From positions 310,001 through 374,000 of the forward strand of contig NZ_MTCM01000004.1 in assembly GCF_002000245.1 (NCBI RefSeq): DNA of 64,000 nt, written 5' to 3'. This document shows positions 34,252-43,354 of this stretch, one piece after another. Positions within the stretch are counted from its first letter, which is position 1; the number at the start of each line of letters is the position of its first letter. This stretch comes from Sphingobacterium sp. CZ-UAM (GTDB taxonomy: Bacteria > Bacteroidota > Bacteroidia > Sphingobacteriales > Sphingobacteriaceae). Position numbers and translations under genes: made by a program. The notes under the pieces are model-generated. The model saw only the letters and a program-made list of their open reading frames with translations. It made no database searches and had not been told where the DNA came from.

Positions 34252-35565
34252 TTATCTCGCCAACCATGACATCGGATTCAATGGTGTTGATCCCTGATAG
34301 ACAGAGAAATCGACCATTGGCACACCTGTATCTGAATCCACATCTGCCGTACCGATCGTCTGGCCTGTGCTCACCTTTTGTCCCTTCGAGACACTTACAC
34401 TACCTAAATTATTATATACAGTAAAATATTCACCGTGTTTGATCATCACAATACGCTGCCCGTACATCGTCAACACACTACTTACTTCCCCTGCGAAAAC
34501 GGCCTTGACAGCAGCTCCGCTCGATGTTTGAATTTTAACTGACTCATGATCCCAGTTTACATTTCTACCAACACTTTCACCACCAAATCCTTGCATGATC
34601 TTCGCGTTGGATACCGGCCAAGGTAAGCTACCGCGATTAGACCTAAAATCATTGGAAAGTTTGATCGCCTCTGGTGTACTACGTAAGACTTCAGAATCCG
34701 ATTTTCTTGCGGTATTACTGCTTTTAGTATTTGTATTGTTTTTACCTTTCGGAGCATTTGCAGACTCTTTTGCTCTCCGATTGCGTTCAGCCGCCGCCTC
34801 CGCTGCACGACGCGCAGCTTCTGCTCGTCTTCTTTCCGCTTCAATCTCTCTTCTGATGATTTCTTTAATAGCAGCATTGATGCGACGCTCCTCTTTTTGT
34901 TTCTGCGTAATATCTTTTTTAACGCCACGTTCTGTAACGATAAGCTCACTCAATTGCCCAGAGTAAACTGAGCGTTGTTGAGAAATCGTTCTTTTCTCAT
35001 TCTCTTGCTCTTTCATCAGCGCGACCTGCTTATTTCGATCGGCTTGCAATTGCGCAATTTTTTGTTCGATCTGTTTCTTCGTATTTTCGATATCCGCAGC
35101 TTTTAACTTTCTTGAATCATTAAATTGCTGCAAATACTTTACACGTCTAAAACCCTGGTTAAAATCCTTGGAAGCAAAAATAAACATCAGTTTGTTATAG
35201 GCATTCCGATTCCGAAAAGCAAACATGACCATCTTTTCATAGTCGCGTTTCATTTTTTCCAGTTCTGCCTTCAATTTATTCACCGCAGCCGTATTTGCGT
35301 TAATATGTTTATTAATTACCGCTACCTCGGAAGTAATGGTATTTATTTTTTGTTCACGTAAATTGATCTGCTTACTCAAAGCTGTCACCTGTTGTTGTGT
35401 CAACGATTTTTCCTTGGCAATTTCTTTTACGGTCTTCTGCAATTCAGCGATTTCCCGGGTGAGTTTTTCCCTTTGCTTTTCCAGCTCGGCTCTGGTCTGA
35501 GCAGCAGAAATACCAATCATCAAAATGAATGCTATTATACTAAATATCGTCTTTTTAAAGTTCAT
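34252..35565 (-). CDS. EnvC-like murein hydrolase activator (M23/LytM fold, degenerate site)
   Basis: The 437-residue protein has a signal peptide, then coiled coil (about residues 23-240, for example KQREKLTREIAELQKTVKEIAKEKSL and RREIEAERRRAEAARRAAEAAAER). After a low-complexity linker comes a C-terminal LytM domain (about 320-437, PWPVSNAKIMQGFG...NLGSVSVSKGQKVSTGQTIGTA). The zinc-binding HxxxD and HxH motifs of active M23 peptidases are replaced (NWDHESVKI and MVDFSVY), as in E. coli EnvC, which activates amidases rather than cutting itself. It is followed by tatA and preceded by a DUF4292 gene and TPR gene on the same strand, an envelope cluster. Confidence 0.88.
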   Translation of the reverse strand: MNFKKTIFSIIAFILMIGISAAQTRAELEKQREKLTREIAELQKTVKEIAKEKSLTQQQVTALSKQINLREQKINTITSEVAVINKHINANTAAVNKLKAELEKMKRDYEKMVMFAFRNRNAYNKLMFIFASKDFNQGFRRVKYLQQFNDSRKLKAADIENTKKQIEQKIAQLQADRNKQVALMKEQENEKRTISQQRSVYSGQLSELIVTERGVKKDITQKQKEERRINAAIKEIIRREIEAERRRAEAARRAAEAAAERNRRAKESANAPKGKNNTNTKSSNTARKSDSEVLRSTPEAIKLSNDFRSNRGSLPWPVSNAKIMQGFGGESVGRNVNWDHESVKIQTSSGAAVKAVFAGEVSSVLTMYGQRIVMIKHGEYFTVYNNLGSVSVSKGQKVSTGQTIGTADVDSDTGVPMVDFSVYQGSTPLNPMSWLAR

Positions 35566-35673
35566 TTACAGTACTATTTATTTAGTGTTTGCTCCTTCCC
35601 TAACTCCATTATATCCATCTACACTAGCAAACTAAATGCGAAAGTAATAAATCTAATGGAAATAGATAACTTC

Positions 35674-36477
35674 TTATCGGATTACTTTATATCGCGATGA
35701 CACCGAAAAAGGCATTTCAACAGGCTCATTAAATGTCACTTTGTTAAAATTAATCTCTGTTTTTATATCTTGACGTCCATCTGAAATAATCATTTTTAGC
35801 AACATCGGAAATTCCTGCCCAGAAGCTATTGCATATTCACCGTAGTTTGCTTCCAGTAGTTGTCTTTTGGACAATTGTGAAAGTCTAAACTGGTAAGGCC
35901 GATTATTGTTATTCAATTTATATAAGAAATCAAGTTCATTCAGCTTTCCATCCAACTGTACAGAATTTGGATCCTGCTTAAGGTTTACTGCATCGATATC
36001 AGACAAGAGATTAACGGAGATATTCGCCAAAAGTAAATCCTGTAGGTTGGTAAAAGTAAGGTCTGGGCTAGCGAAACGGTAGAGATAGTCAAATGGTTTG
36101 ACCAGATACTCACTTTGGAACTTATTCAAAATCTGCACACTATCTGGCGTGATTAAAACCCTGGCGACTTCAATTCCAAGAGTTGCTGAAATAGAAATCC
36201 AGATCTTTTTATCTTTTTCGATCCGAATATTGGAAGTAACATCAAATTTATCCTTCCCCAGGTCGAGACGCATTTTTGCCTTTCCCGAAAACGTCGAATA
36301 GTTTAAATTGGTCAAAAAAAGATTACGCAGTGTCGCTTTCTTTGCCTCACGTGTATTGTCTTTGATAACCAATTCATTCTCCGATTTGAGATCTGCCCCT
36401 TTCAACAGTTTCTTCTTGGAACTACAGGAAGAAAGCAAAAACACCAGGACTCCCACCCAAACTATTTTATTCCACAT
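35674..36477 (-). CDS. DUF4292 lipoprotein
   Basis: This 267-residue protein has a lipoprotein signal (VWVGVLVFLLSSC), then the DUF4292 pattern: LFLTNLNYSTFSGKAKMRLDLGKDKFDVTSNIRIEKDKKIWISISATLGIEVARVLIT, PDSVQILNKFQSEYLVKPFDY, and an antiparallel beta-rich remainder. The fold resembles LolA/LolB-like lipid carriers, so outer-membrane lipoprotein handling is an attractive but unproven idea. The start is ATG 36477, overlapping the 3' end of the upstream TPR gene by 11 nt; a TTG five codons earlier is less likely. It is conserved next to the EnvC-like gene here. Confidence 0.82.
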   Translation of the reverse strand: MWNKIVWVGVLVFLLSSCSSKKKLLKGADLKSENELVIKDNTREAKKATLRNLFLTNLNYSTFSGKAKMRLDLGKDKFDVTSNIRIEKDKKIWISISATLGIEVARVLITPDSVQILNKFQSEYLVKPFDYLYRFASPDLTFTNLQDLLLANISVNLLSDIDAVNLKQDPNSVQLDGKLNELDFLYKLNNNNRPYQFRLSQLSKRQLLEANYGEYAIASGQEFPMLLKMIISDGRQDIKTEINFNKVTFNEPVEMPFSVSSRYKVIR

Positions 36478-38188
36478 AACTTTTCGTCTCAATCTTCTTT
36501 TTTAATTTCTGTTTACTTTCCTCTGAATCCAGACCTTTTTCCAATGCTAGATTCCATTGTTTAACCGCTTCACTGGTCTTGCCAAGTTTTACCAAAATAT
36601 CGCCATAATGCTCTAATAAAACTGCTGTAGGCGGATTTGTATTTTTCATCGCTTTTTGGATCCAGATCAACGCATCTTCATACCTACCATCGGCAAATAA
36701 AACCCAAGCGTAAGTATCTTCAAATGTTCCGTTGTTGGGCTGCAATTTCGTAGCCATTGCAGCATATTTCGTCGCTTCATCTAGCCGCTCTTTTCTTAAC
36801 GATAAATAATACGCTAAATTGTTCATCGCGGTCACATTTGTGCTATCCAATCGAATGGCTTCCATATATGCTGCATCTGACTCCTTATACATCTTTAAGG
36901 TATTATAGATATCACCTAGTCCACCATATATATTTGCCTGTAAAAAAGGAGTTTCATCCTGAGCATTATTTAATGCGGCCTCCATGAATTTCCGGCTATT
37001 CTCTGTATCCTTTTTCATTAGGTAGGCCATACTCGTGAAATAGAGTATCGTAGAATTATTAGCTAGATAATGTAAAGCTTCGCTGCCATGAGCTATTGCC
37101 TGATCGAATTCCCCCTTATCCATATCCAGGCTCATCAACATCCGCCAGGCGTCGATCTGATAGGGATTCATACTGACCGCAACCGCCAACGAACTTTGTG
37201 CTGCTGTCTTATCCTCGTTCAGCCATAGCACCTGTCCCTTAGCCATGTGACTTTCTGCAATGCGCGGATGAACCTCAACTAAAATATTGGCTAATTCCAA
37301 AAGCTGTGCATTGGTATACGGGCTCTTAGGCGCCAACAAAGTCATGACAATCCTATTTTTATCTCCAAAATCAATTTTCTTGGATTGAAATCCTTTTTTT
37401 AAAGCATCAAATGACAACTTGTTTTTCTTATCTAACCGGTACAGATCCGCTAAATCAAAATAAAGAAAATCTTCCTGCGTGTTTTGGATCCCCTTATTGA
37501 TATATTCCAATGCAAGTTTTGAATTTTTAGAACCATTATACGCCTGTGCCAATTGTCCGTAGACCTGCGCCAATTTAGTACCTTTATCTGCCCAAGGTTT
37601 AAGAAGGCCTATCACAGCCTTATAGTCCCCAGCATCGTTCAACAGTACACTCCCCACCATATCCAAAGTATCGGAAGGAGTTTCAATTTCTTTTGTTTTA
37701 TTAAAATACTCAAGCGCTACATCTTTATATCCTCCATTAAAAAGGAGCATGATACGTTCACGCCTCAATGAGGCAGTATTATTCTTATCGATATTGATCA
37801 GTTTATCTAGATATATCAATGCACTATCTGCATCATTTTTGCTTTTAAAGGCATCGACTGCGAAGCTTAGATACTCAGGCTTCTGTTGAATTTCTAGGGC
37901 AGCCTTGATGGCATCTATTGCAGCATCCTGATTTCGCATCTGGGCAAAAAGGATAGCCTTTGTGAAATAGATATCATCCGCTTTTGGGTAATCTACTAAT
38001 ATAGCATCTAAAGAATCTACACCGGGACCGATTTTCCCTTGCTTTAATATTTCCTGTACATTTTTGAGCCGTGCATCATAGGGTCTGCTTTTTTTCTCTA
38101 ATGACTGAGCCTGCACCAGATTTACCGTACCGAAAAGAAACGCAACAAAACCAAAAAAAAATCGTTTATCTAAAAAATTCAATCTCAT
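36467..38188 (-). CDS. Exported TPR-repeat protein
   Basis: The 573-residue protein has a signal peptide (FFFGFVAFLFGTVNLVQAQS) and about a dozen tetratricopeptide units. These include YPKADDIYFTKAILFAQMRNQDAAIDAIKAAL and the canonical AAYMEAIRLDSTNVTAMNNLAYYLSLRKERLDEATKYAAMATKLQPNNGTFEDTYAWVLF near the C-terminus. TPRs act as protein-binding scaffolds. It overlaps the DUF4292 gene by 11 nt, so the two products are probably made together and may act in one envelope assembly step with EnvC. Confidence 0.88.
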   Translation of the reverse strand: MRLNFLDKRFFFGFVAFLFGTVNLVQAQSLEKKSRPYDARLKNVQEILKQGKIGPGVDSLDAILVDYPKADDIYFTKAILFAQMRNQDAAIDAIKAALEIQQKPEYLSFAVDAFKSKNDADSALIYLDKLINIDKNNTASLRRERIMLLFNGGYKDVALEYFNKTKEIETPSDTLDMVGSVLLNDAGDYKAVIGLLKPWADKGTKLAQVYGQLAQAYNGSKNSKLALEYINKGIQNTQEDFLYFDLADLYRLDKKNKLSFDALKKGFQSKKIDFGDKNRIVMTLLAPKSPYTNAQLLELANILVEVHPRIAESHMAKGQVLWLNEDKTAAQSSLAVAVSMNPYQIDAWRMLMSLDMDKGEFDQAIAHGSEALHYLANNSTILYFTSMAYLMKKDTENSRKFMEAALNNAQDETPFLQANIYGGLGDIYNTLKMYKESDAAYMEAIRLDSTNVTAMNNLAYYLSLRKERLDEATKYAAMATKLQPNNGTFEDTYAWVLFADGRYEDALIWIQKAMKNTNPPTAVLLEHYGDILVKLGKTSEAVKQWNLALEKGLDSEESKQKLKKKIETKSYVE

Positions 38189-38355
38189 CTACTTCCACTA
38201 AGTAATTAAAAATTCTTCCTGCAATATACTAACTAATGTAACAATATTCATTCGAGGAAGTTGTAAAAATATTGAGATTGGCTCATCCTATTAGAAACTT
38301 AGCTCGTTTTCAATAAAATAAGTAAAATAGATTTTAAAATACAGAATAATAGATG

Positions 38356-38363
38356 TACCTTTG
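38356..38363 (+). promoter_or_regulatory. rplM operon promoter -7 box
   Basis: TACCTTTG matches TAnnTTTG, 60 nt upstream of the rplM start. Confidence 0.65.
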
Positions 38364-38423
38364 CAGACCCTTGTGATAAGGGGAAGATAAATAAAATTTT
38401 ACAAATTATTTAAACAAAAGCAA

Positions 38424-38867
38424 GTGAATACGTTAAGTTACAAAACTGTCTCTGCCAACAAGAACACCGTTAACAAAGAGTGGATCGTTGTTGACGCTGA
38501 AGGAGAGATTTTGGGGCGTTTGGCGAGCAACATCGCGAAAGTAATTCGTGGTAAGCACAAGCCTACATTCACCCCACACGTAGACTGTGGAGATAACGTT
38601 ATTGTTATCAATGCAGACAAAATTAGATTGACAGGAAACAAATTAGGCGACAAAGTTTACGTACGCTACACTGGATACCCAGGTGGTCAACGTTTCGTTT
38701 CTCCTAAAGAGTTAATGGCTAAATTCCCTGAGCGCATCATTGAGAAAGCTGTTCGTGGTATGCTTCCTAAAAACCGTTTAGGTCGTCAATTGTTTAAAAA
38801 CCTTTACGTTTATGCTGGTACTGAGCACAAACATGAAGCACAAAATCCAAAACCAGTTAAATTTTAA
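38424..38867 (+). CDS. rplM: 50S ribosomal protein L13
   Basis: The 147-residue protein is full-length uL13: SANKNTVNKEWIVVDAEGEILGRLASNIAKVIRGKHKPTFTPHVDCGDNVIVINADKI, then YTGYPGG and GMLPKNRLGRQLFKNLYVYAG. The start codon is GTG at 38424, giving the family N-terminus NTLSYKTVSANK; no ATG fits. It leads an operon rplM-rpsI-rpsB. No Shine-Dalgarno sequence precedes this first gene, in contrast to the next two. Confidence 0.98.
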   Translation: MNTLSYKTVSANKNTVNKEWIVVDAEGEILGRLASNIAKVIRGKHKPTFTPHVDCGDNVIVINADKIRLTGNKLGDKVYVRYTGYPGGQRFVSPKELMAKFPERIIEKAVRGMLPKNRLGRQLFKNLYVYAGTEHKHEAQNPKPVKF

Positions 38868-38871
38868 GGAG
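38866..38871 (+). promoter_or_regulatory. Shine-Dalgarno sequence of rpsI
   Basis: AAGGAG overlaps the rplM stop codon, seven bases before the rpsI ATG. Such sites are uncommon in Bacteroidota. Confidence 0.7.
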
Positions 38872-38878
38872 AATCGAC

Positions 38879-39265
38879 ATGTCAACAACTAACACTTCAG
38901 GAAGAAGAAAAACTGCTGTTGCCCGCATTTACTTAACTGCTGGTAGCGGAAACATTATCATAAACGGTAAAGACTACAAAGAGTATTTCCCAACATTACC
39001 TTTGCAATACATTGCTACTCAATCTTTGAGCGTAGCTGGTGAATTAGCAAACTTTGATGTAAAAGTAAACGTTAACGGAGGTGGTGTTAAAGGTCAAGCA
39101 GAAGCTGTTCGCCTAGCGATCGCAAAAGCTTTGGTTGAACTTAACCCAGAAGTTAAACCTGCATTACGCGCTAAAGGTTTAGTAACACGTGATGACCGTA
39201 TGGTTGAGCGTAAGAAACCAGGACGTCGTAAAGCGCGTAGAAGATTCCAATTCAGTAAACGTTAA
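38879..39265 (+). CDS. rpsI: 30S ribosomal protein S9
   Basis: The 128-residue uS9 shows SGRRKTAVARIYLTAGSGNIIINGKDYKEYFP, VNVNGGGVKGQAEAVRLAIAKALVELNPE and the typical basic tail KKPGRRKARRRFQFSKR, which reaches into the P site of the 30S subunit. It lies 11 nt after rplM and 18 nt before rpsB. Confidence 0.98.
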   Translation: MSTTNTSGRRKTAVARIYLTAGSGNIIINGKDYKEYFPTLPLQYIATQSLSVAGELANFDVKVNVNGGGVKGQAEAVRLAIAKALVELNPEVKPALRAKGLVTRDDRMVERKKPGRRKARRRFQFSKR

Positions 39266-39267
39266 TC

Positions 39268-39275
39268 AAAGGAGG
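39268..39275 (+). promoter_or_regulatory. Strong Shine-Dalgarno sequence of rpsB
   Basis: AAAGGAGG, continuing into ATC, complements the usual 16S 3' end almost fully and sits eight bases before the rpsB ATG. Confidence 0.75.
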
Positions 39276-39283
39276 ATCAAAAA

Positions 39284-40081
39284 ATGGCAAGAACTACTTA
39301 TCAAGATTTATTGGATGCAGGTGTGCACTTTGGTCACCTTACACGTAAATGGGATCCGAAAATGGCTAAGTACATTTTCATGGAGCGCAACGGTATCCAC
39401 ATCATTGACTTGAACAAAACTCTTACGAAATTAGAAGAAGCTGCTTCAGCTATCAAACAAATCGTAAAATCAGGTCGCAAAGTTTTATTCGTAGCAACGA
39501 AAAAACAAGCTAAAGAAATCATCGCACAACAAGCTAAAGAGGTTAACATGCCTTTCGTGACTGAGCGTTGGTTAGGTGGTATGCTTACAAACTTCGCTAC
39601 AGTTCGTAAGTCTATCAAAAAAATGTCTAACATCGACAAAATGCAAAAAGACGGTACTTATGATGTATTGTCTAAGAAAGAAAAGTTGATGATTCAACGT
39701 GAGCGTATCAAATTAGAAAACCTTTTAGGAGGTATCGCTGATTTGAACCGTTTGCCAGCTGCTTTATTCATCATCGATGTGAAAAAAGAGCACATCGCTG
39801 TTTCTGAAGCAATGAAATTGAACATCCCTACTTTCGCGATGGTAGATACTAACTCTGATCCTTCAAACATTGATTTCCCGATCCCTGCAAATGATGACGC
39901 TAGTAAATCTATTAGCTTAATCGCTAGCATAATTGGTCAAGCAATCCAAGAAGGTTTGGACGAGCGCAAACGCGACAAAGAAGAAGAAGCTGAAAAAGAT
40001 GCTGCTGCTGCTAAAGCAAAAGTTGACAATAACGAAGCTTCAGAAGCTAAACGTCCTCGCAAAGCGAAAGACGGAGAATAA
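39284..40081 (+). CDS. rpsB: 30S ribosomal protein S2
   Basis: This 265-residue uS2 shows LLDAGVHFGHLTRKWDPKMAKYIFMERNGIHIIDLNKT, VTERWLGGMLTNFATVRKSI, LPAALFIIDVKKEHIAVSEA and IGQAIQEGLDERKR. The Ala/Lys-rich acidic tail beyond residue 240 is common in Bacteroidota. It closes the rplM operon before a long imperfect terminator; tsf follows under separate control. Confidence 0.98.
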   Translation: MARTTYQDLLDAGVHFGHLTRKWDPKMAKYIFMERNGIHIIDLNKTLTKLEEAASAIKQIVKSGRKVLFVATKKQAKEIIAQQAKEVNMPFVTERWLGGMLTNFATVRKSIKKMSNIDKMQKDGTYDVLSKKEKLMIQRERIKLENLLGGIADLNRLPAALFIIDVKKEHIAVSEAMKLNIPTFAMVDTNSDPSNIDFPIPANDDASKSISLIASIIGQAIQEGLDERKRDKEEEAEKDAAAAKAKVDNNEASEAKRPRKAKDGE

Positions 40082-40093
40082 TATTTTTATTCC

Positions 40094-40166
40094 AAACCGG
40101 ATAGCGTAGCGTTAGTTTCTGGAAAAGATCACTTTTCTTGAACTAGCCTATCTGTCCGGTTTTTTG
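40094..40166 (+). terminator. Probable terminator between rpsB and tsf
   Basis: The stem AAACCGGA / TCCGGTTT encloses a long 53-nt loop with smaller pairings and is followed by T residues. The unusually large loop suggests a structured rather than simple terminator; partial readthrough into tsf is possible. Confidence 0.55.
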
Positions 40167-40278
40167 GTTTAACAGCTCCCGATTATCAAGGAATGTTAAA
40201 CTTCATATTAGCTTAACATGTTTTAAGTTAATATTGTACAAAATTTTCAGTAGTAAACAATAATAAAAAGAAATAAAC

Positions 40279-41115
40279 ATGTCAGTACAAATTTCTGCAT
40301 CAGATGTAAACAAATTGCGTCAACAAACTGGCGCTGGTATGATGGATTGTAAAAAAGCTTTAGTTGAGTCTAATGGTGACTTTGAAGCTGCTGTAGATTA
40401 CTTGCGTAAAAAAGGCGCTAAAGTAGCTGCTAGCCGTCAAGATCGCGACTCTAACGAAGGTGTTATCATCGCTAAAGCTACTGCTGATGGTAAATCAGGT
40501 ATCGTAGTTGAAGTAAACTGTGAAACTGACTTCGTAGCGAAAAACTCTGATTTCGTGGCTTTCGCAGAAAAAATTGCAGACCTAGCATTAAACAATAAAC
40601 CAGCTTCTTTGGAAGAATTAAAAGGTTTGGAACTTGATGGCAAGAAAATCGCTGATGCTTTGATCGAGCAAACTGGTGTAATCGGAGAGAAAATTGACGT
40701 TTCTAAATATGAAACTATCAACGCAGAGAAAGTAATCGCTTACATCCACGGTAACTACCGTTTAGGTGTATTGGTTGGACTTTCTGCTGACGCAGCTGGT
40801 GCTGAAGAAGCTGGTAAAGATGTTGCTATGCAAATCGCAGCGATGAACCCTATCGCAATTGATAAAGATGGTGTTGATCAAAACACAATCGATCGTGAAA
40901 TCGCTATCGCGAAAGAACAAATCATTGCTGAAGGCAAACCAGCTGAGATGGCTGAAAAAATCGCACAAGGTAAATTGAACAAATTCTTCAAAGATACAAC
41001 ATTGTTGAACCAAGAATTTGTGAAAGATTCTTCTAAAAGTATCGCTCAATTCTTAGATTCAGTTTCTAAAGGATTGACGGTAACTGCTTTCAAACGCGTA
41101 CAATTAGGCGCATAA
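40279..41115 (+). CDS. tsf: Translation elongation factor Ts
   Basis: The 278-residue nucleotide exchange factor for EF-Tu has the N-terminal UBA-like domain (SDVNKLRQQTGAGMMDCKKALVESNGDFEAAVDYLRKKG). The core motifs are VEVNCETDFVAKNSDF, INAEKVIAYIHGNYRLGVLVGLS and MQIAAMNPIAI. Length fits the Bacteroidota form. It has a separate upstream region of 197 nt after rpsB. Confidence 0.98.
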   Translation: MSVQISASDVNKLRQQTGAGMMDCKKALVESNGDFEAAVDYLRKKGAKVAASRQDRDSNEGVIIAKATADGKSGIVVEVNCETDFVAKNSDFVAFAEKIADLALNNKPASLEELKGLELDGKKIADALIEQTGVIGEKIDVSKYETINAEKVIAYIHGNYRLGVLVGLSADAAGAEEAGKDVAMQIAAMNPIAIDKDGVDQNTIDREIAIAKEQIIAEGKPAEMAEKIAQGKLNKFFKDTTLLNQEFVKDSSKSIAQFLDSVSKGLTVTAFKRVQLGA

Positions 41116-41419
41116 GCGTATTTCCTTTCTAGCAATAGATCGGAAAAAATAAAAACAGGGATTATTGACAAAATAGTCCCTGTTTTATTTATAGGGGTCA
41201 ACCATGCAGTCCCATTCTCCTATCAGTTTATTATCATCCCTAAGTTCTCCATTATTCCTCCTTTCCCTATAATTTGTCTTCATCTTCCCTATATCCGTCT
41301 ATCATTTGTTAGCCCACTATCATTTGCTACAATCCTCTCTCCTCCTCTGTCTTCCATCCATCACTTTTATTTTCATTCAAATTTATGTAACTTAATCATA
41401 CATAAAAACGAAACAAGAT
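41116..41419. other. Intergenic region after tsf
   Basis: The first part holds the tsf terminator (41152-41187, stem AAAACAGGGA / TCCCTGTTTT). From about 41205 to 41385 the plus strand is markedly pyrimidine-rich, with repeated CTCC, TTCC and ATCATTTG motifs. I see no gene in it. Confidence 0.6.
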
Positions 41420-42289
41420 ATGGGCATGTTAAAAGAGGGTGCACTAAAAGGCAAACGCATTTTAATTACCGGTGGTGGCACCGGACTAGGTAAAGCGATG
41501 ACTGATTATTTCCTCGAGTTAGGTGCTTCCTGCTTGATCAGCAGCCGGAAGGATGATGTGATTCAACAGACAGCAAAAGAACTATCCGAAAAACACCATG
41601 GCACATGCCTCGCCATAGCTGGTGATGTGCGTAATTATGAAGATGTCGATCGTGTAGTTACCTATGGCTACGAGCAATTGGGCGGAATAGACATATTGAT
41701 CAACAATGCCGCAGGCAATTTTATATCCCCTACCGAACGCTTGAGCCATCGCGCTTTTGAATCCGTTATCGGAATTGTACTTCAGGGCAGTATTAATTAC
41801 ACATTGGCGCTAGGTAAACGTTGGATAGAAAATAAGGACCAAAACAAAACAGTACTCAGTATCGTAACGACTTATGCTTGGACAGGTTCAGGCTACGTAG
41901 TTCCTTCAGCGACAGCGAAGGCCGGAGTATTGGCCATGACAAGATCTCTTGCAGTCGAATGGGGAAAAAAAGGAATACGTTTAAATGCAATTGCCCCTGG
42001 CCCATTTCAGACTTCAGGTGCCATGGAACGTCTTCTTCCAGGTGAATTAGGTGAACTCCTCTCCCCTACAAAACGTATTCCTTTGGGGCGTTTGGGCCAA
42101 TTAGATGAACTGGCAAATCTCGCCGCTTATCTTGTATCTGATTATTCAAGCTACATCAATGGCGATGTTATAACAATAGATGGCGGAGAATGGTTAAAAG
42201 GTGCGGGAGAATTTAACGGTCTAGATATAATTCCTGAGGAAAAATGGGATGATATCGAAAAAATGACACGAAATGCAAAAAGCACTTAG
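41420..42289 (+). CDS. SDR oxidoreductase, 2,4-dienoyl-CoA reductase-like
   Basis: The 289-residue short-chain dehydrogenase has the cofactor loop ILITGGGTGLGKAM and Arg in ISSRKDD, favouring NADPH. It also has NNAAGNFISPTERLS and the active-site stretch SGYVVPSATAKAGVLAMTRSLAVEWGKKGIRLNAIAPGP. In place of the usual YxxxK it has SATAK, the arrangement known in 2,4-dienoyl-CoA reductases of fatty-acid beta-oxidation, where Ser and Lys are retained. That assigns a likely role in degrading unsaturated fatty acids. No beta-oxidation genes are adjacent, though an acyl-CoA dehydrogenase lies at 9.8 kb. Confidence 0.85.
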   Translation: MGMLKEGALKGKRILITGGGTGLGKAMTDYFLELGASCLISSRKDDVIQQTAKELSEKHHGTCLAIAGDVRNYEDVDRVVTYGYEQLGGIDILINNAAGNFISPTERLSHRAFESVIGIVLQGSINYTLALGKRWIENKDQNKTVLSIVTTYAWTGSGYVVPSATAKAGVLAMTRSLAVEWGKKGIRLNAIAPGPFQTSGAMERLLPGELGELLSPTKRIPLGRLGQLDELANLAAYLVSDYSSYINGDVITIDGGEWLKGAGEFNGLDIIPEEKWDDIEKMTRNAKST

Positions 42290-42529
42290 CCCTATTTCTC
42301 AGGGCTTAAATCCCCCATTAATTTCCTAAAAGACAAAAGATATGATTAAAAATAACGATATTTGGTCTTCGGCTCAGTTGGATGCACAGGTATTGTTTGC
42401 ATCATTTAACCTGCTGACATCATTTGCACCTAACTGTTTAACGCAATTAACTACTCAATATTTCTACAAAGTGTATTAAAGCATGTTGATTCATCAATAG
42501 TTTATAACAATAAAATATACCCGTATACA

Positions 42530-43354
42530 ATGAATTTATCCTTCCGCTCCGAAAAAATCAAACATAAGCAAAAAATTGATCTCAGCGAATTAGGCTTTGA
42601 TTTTGCATTGGCTTATATTTCGGAAGGTGTTTTGATATCAAAAAACAATGGCGCAAAATTTCTCAAAGAAAATCTGCTCTTCTTGAACTCCGCTTCAGAA
42701 ATACTTGAAAGTAAGAAAGATTCGAATGTATTTATTTTATATTTTTCAAGCCATTACTTTAAAGACCTGCATCACATACAGCAAAATTTTTGTCTGTCTT
42801 ATAATCCCCAGGATATTTTCACCTCAGAAACACTCAAAAACAAGAGCCTGTCGCTCAAAAAGGAGAATCGAAAATTAATAGAGAAAGTAATCGCTTTAAT
42901 TTATCAACAAGGAGAATATGAAAAAGCAGAAACATCTACCTTTATTTTCCACCAGGTGATGTCACTTTTCGCACTCATCGAAAATATGCTAAAGGATCTC
43001 GAACTTCCCATTCAGGAGTCCCGAGAAATGTCTCAAGAAATAGAGGCCTATATTCAGCAAAATATTTATTTTCCAGACAAACTACAAATAAAAAGTATAG
43101 CCGATCATTTTCAGATTTCAGCCAATTATTTTGGAGCTTTTTTCAAAAAAAAATACCAAAGAAGTTATAAGCTATATACAGATGAAATCCGTACCCAACT
43201 TATCGAAGAACGGTTAGTATCTAGTCGATATACAATGAAACAAATCGTGGATGAACTAGGATTTAACGACGAAAGCCACCTGACAAATTTTTATAAGAAA
43301 AAAAGAAATATAACACCAAGCGCCTACAAGAAATCAAAAAAAACAAACAACTAA
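42530..43354 (+). CDS. AraC-family transcriptional regulator
   Basis: The 274-residue protein ends in a typical AraC/XylS DNA-binding domain (about residues 170-272). It contains two helix-turn-helix parts: IKSIADHFQISANYFGAFFKKKYQRSYKLYTDEIRTQLIEERL and YTMKQIVDELGFNDESHLTNFYKKKRNITPSAYKK. The N-terminal 150 residues should sense a ligand but match no family that I know. It is preceded by 240 nt without a strong gene and converges on a small unknown gene, overlapping it by four bases. Confidence 0.9.
   Translation: MNLSFRSEKIKHKQKIDLSELGFDFALAYISEGVLISKNNGAKFLKENLLFLNSASEILESKKDSNVFILYFSSHYFKDLHHIQQNFCLSYNPQDIFTSETLKNKSLSLKKENRKLIEKVIALIYQQGEYEKAETSTFIFHQVMSLFALIENMLKDLELPIQESREMSQEIEAYIQQNIYFPDKLQIKSIADHFQISANYFGAFFKKKYQRSYKLYTDEIRTQLIEERLVSSRYTMKQIVDELGFNDESHLTNFYKKKRNITPSAYKKSKKTNN

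Noticed and set aside
42342..42479. A 45-residue frame between the SDR and AraC genes
   Set aside because: It begins with ATG and has plausible composition, but has no recognised motif, no clear promoter or ribosome-binding context and could be chance; noted as worth checking by conservation.
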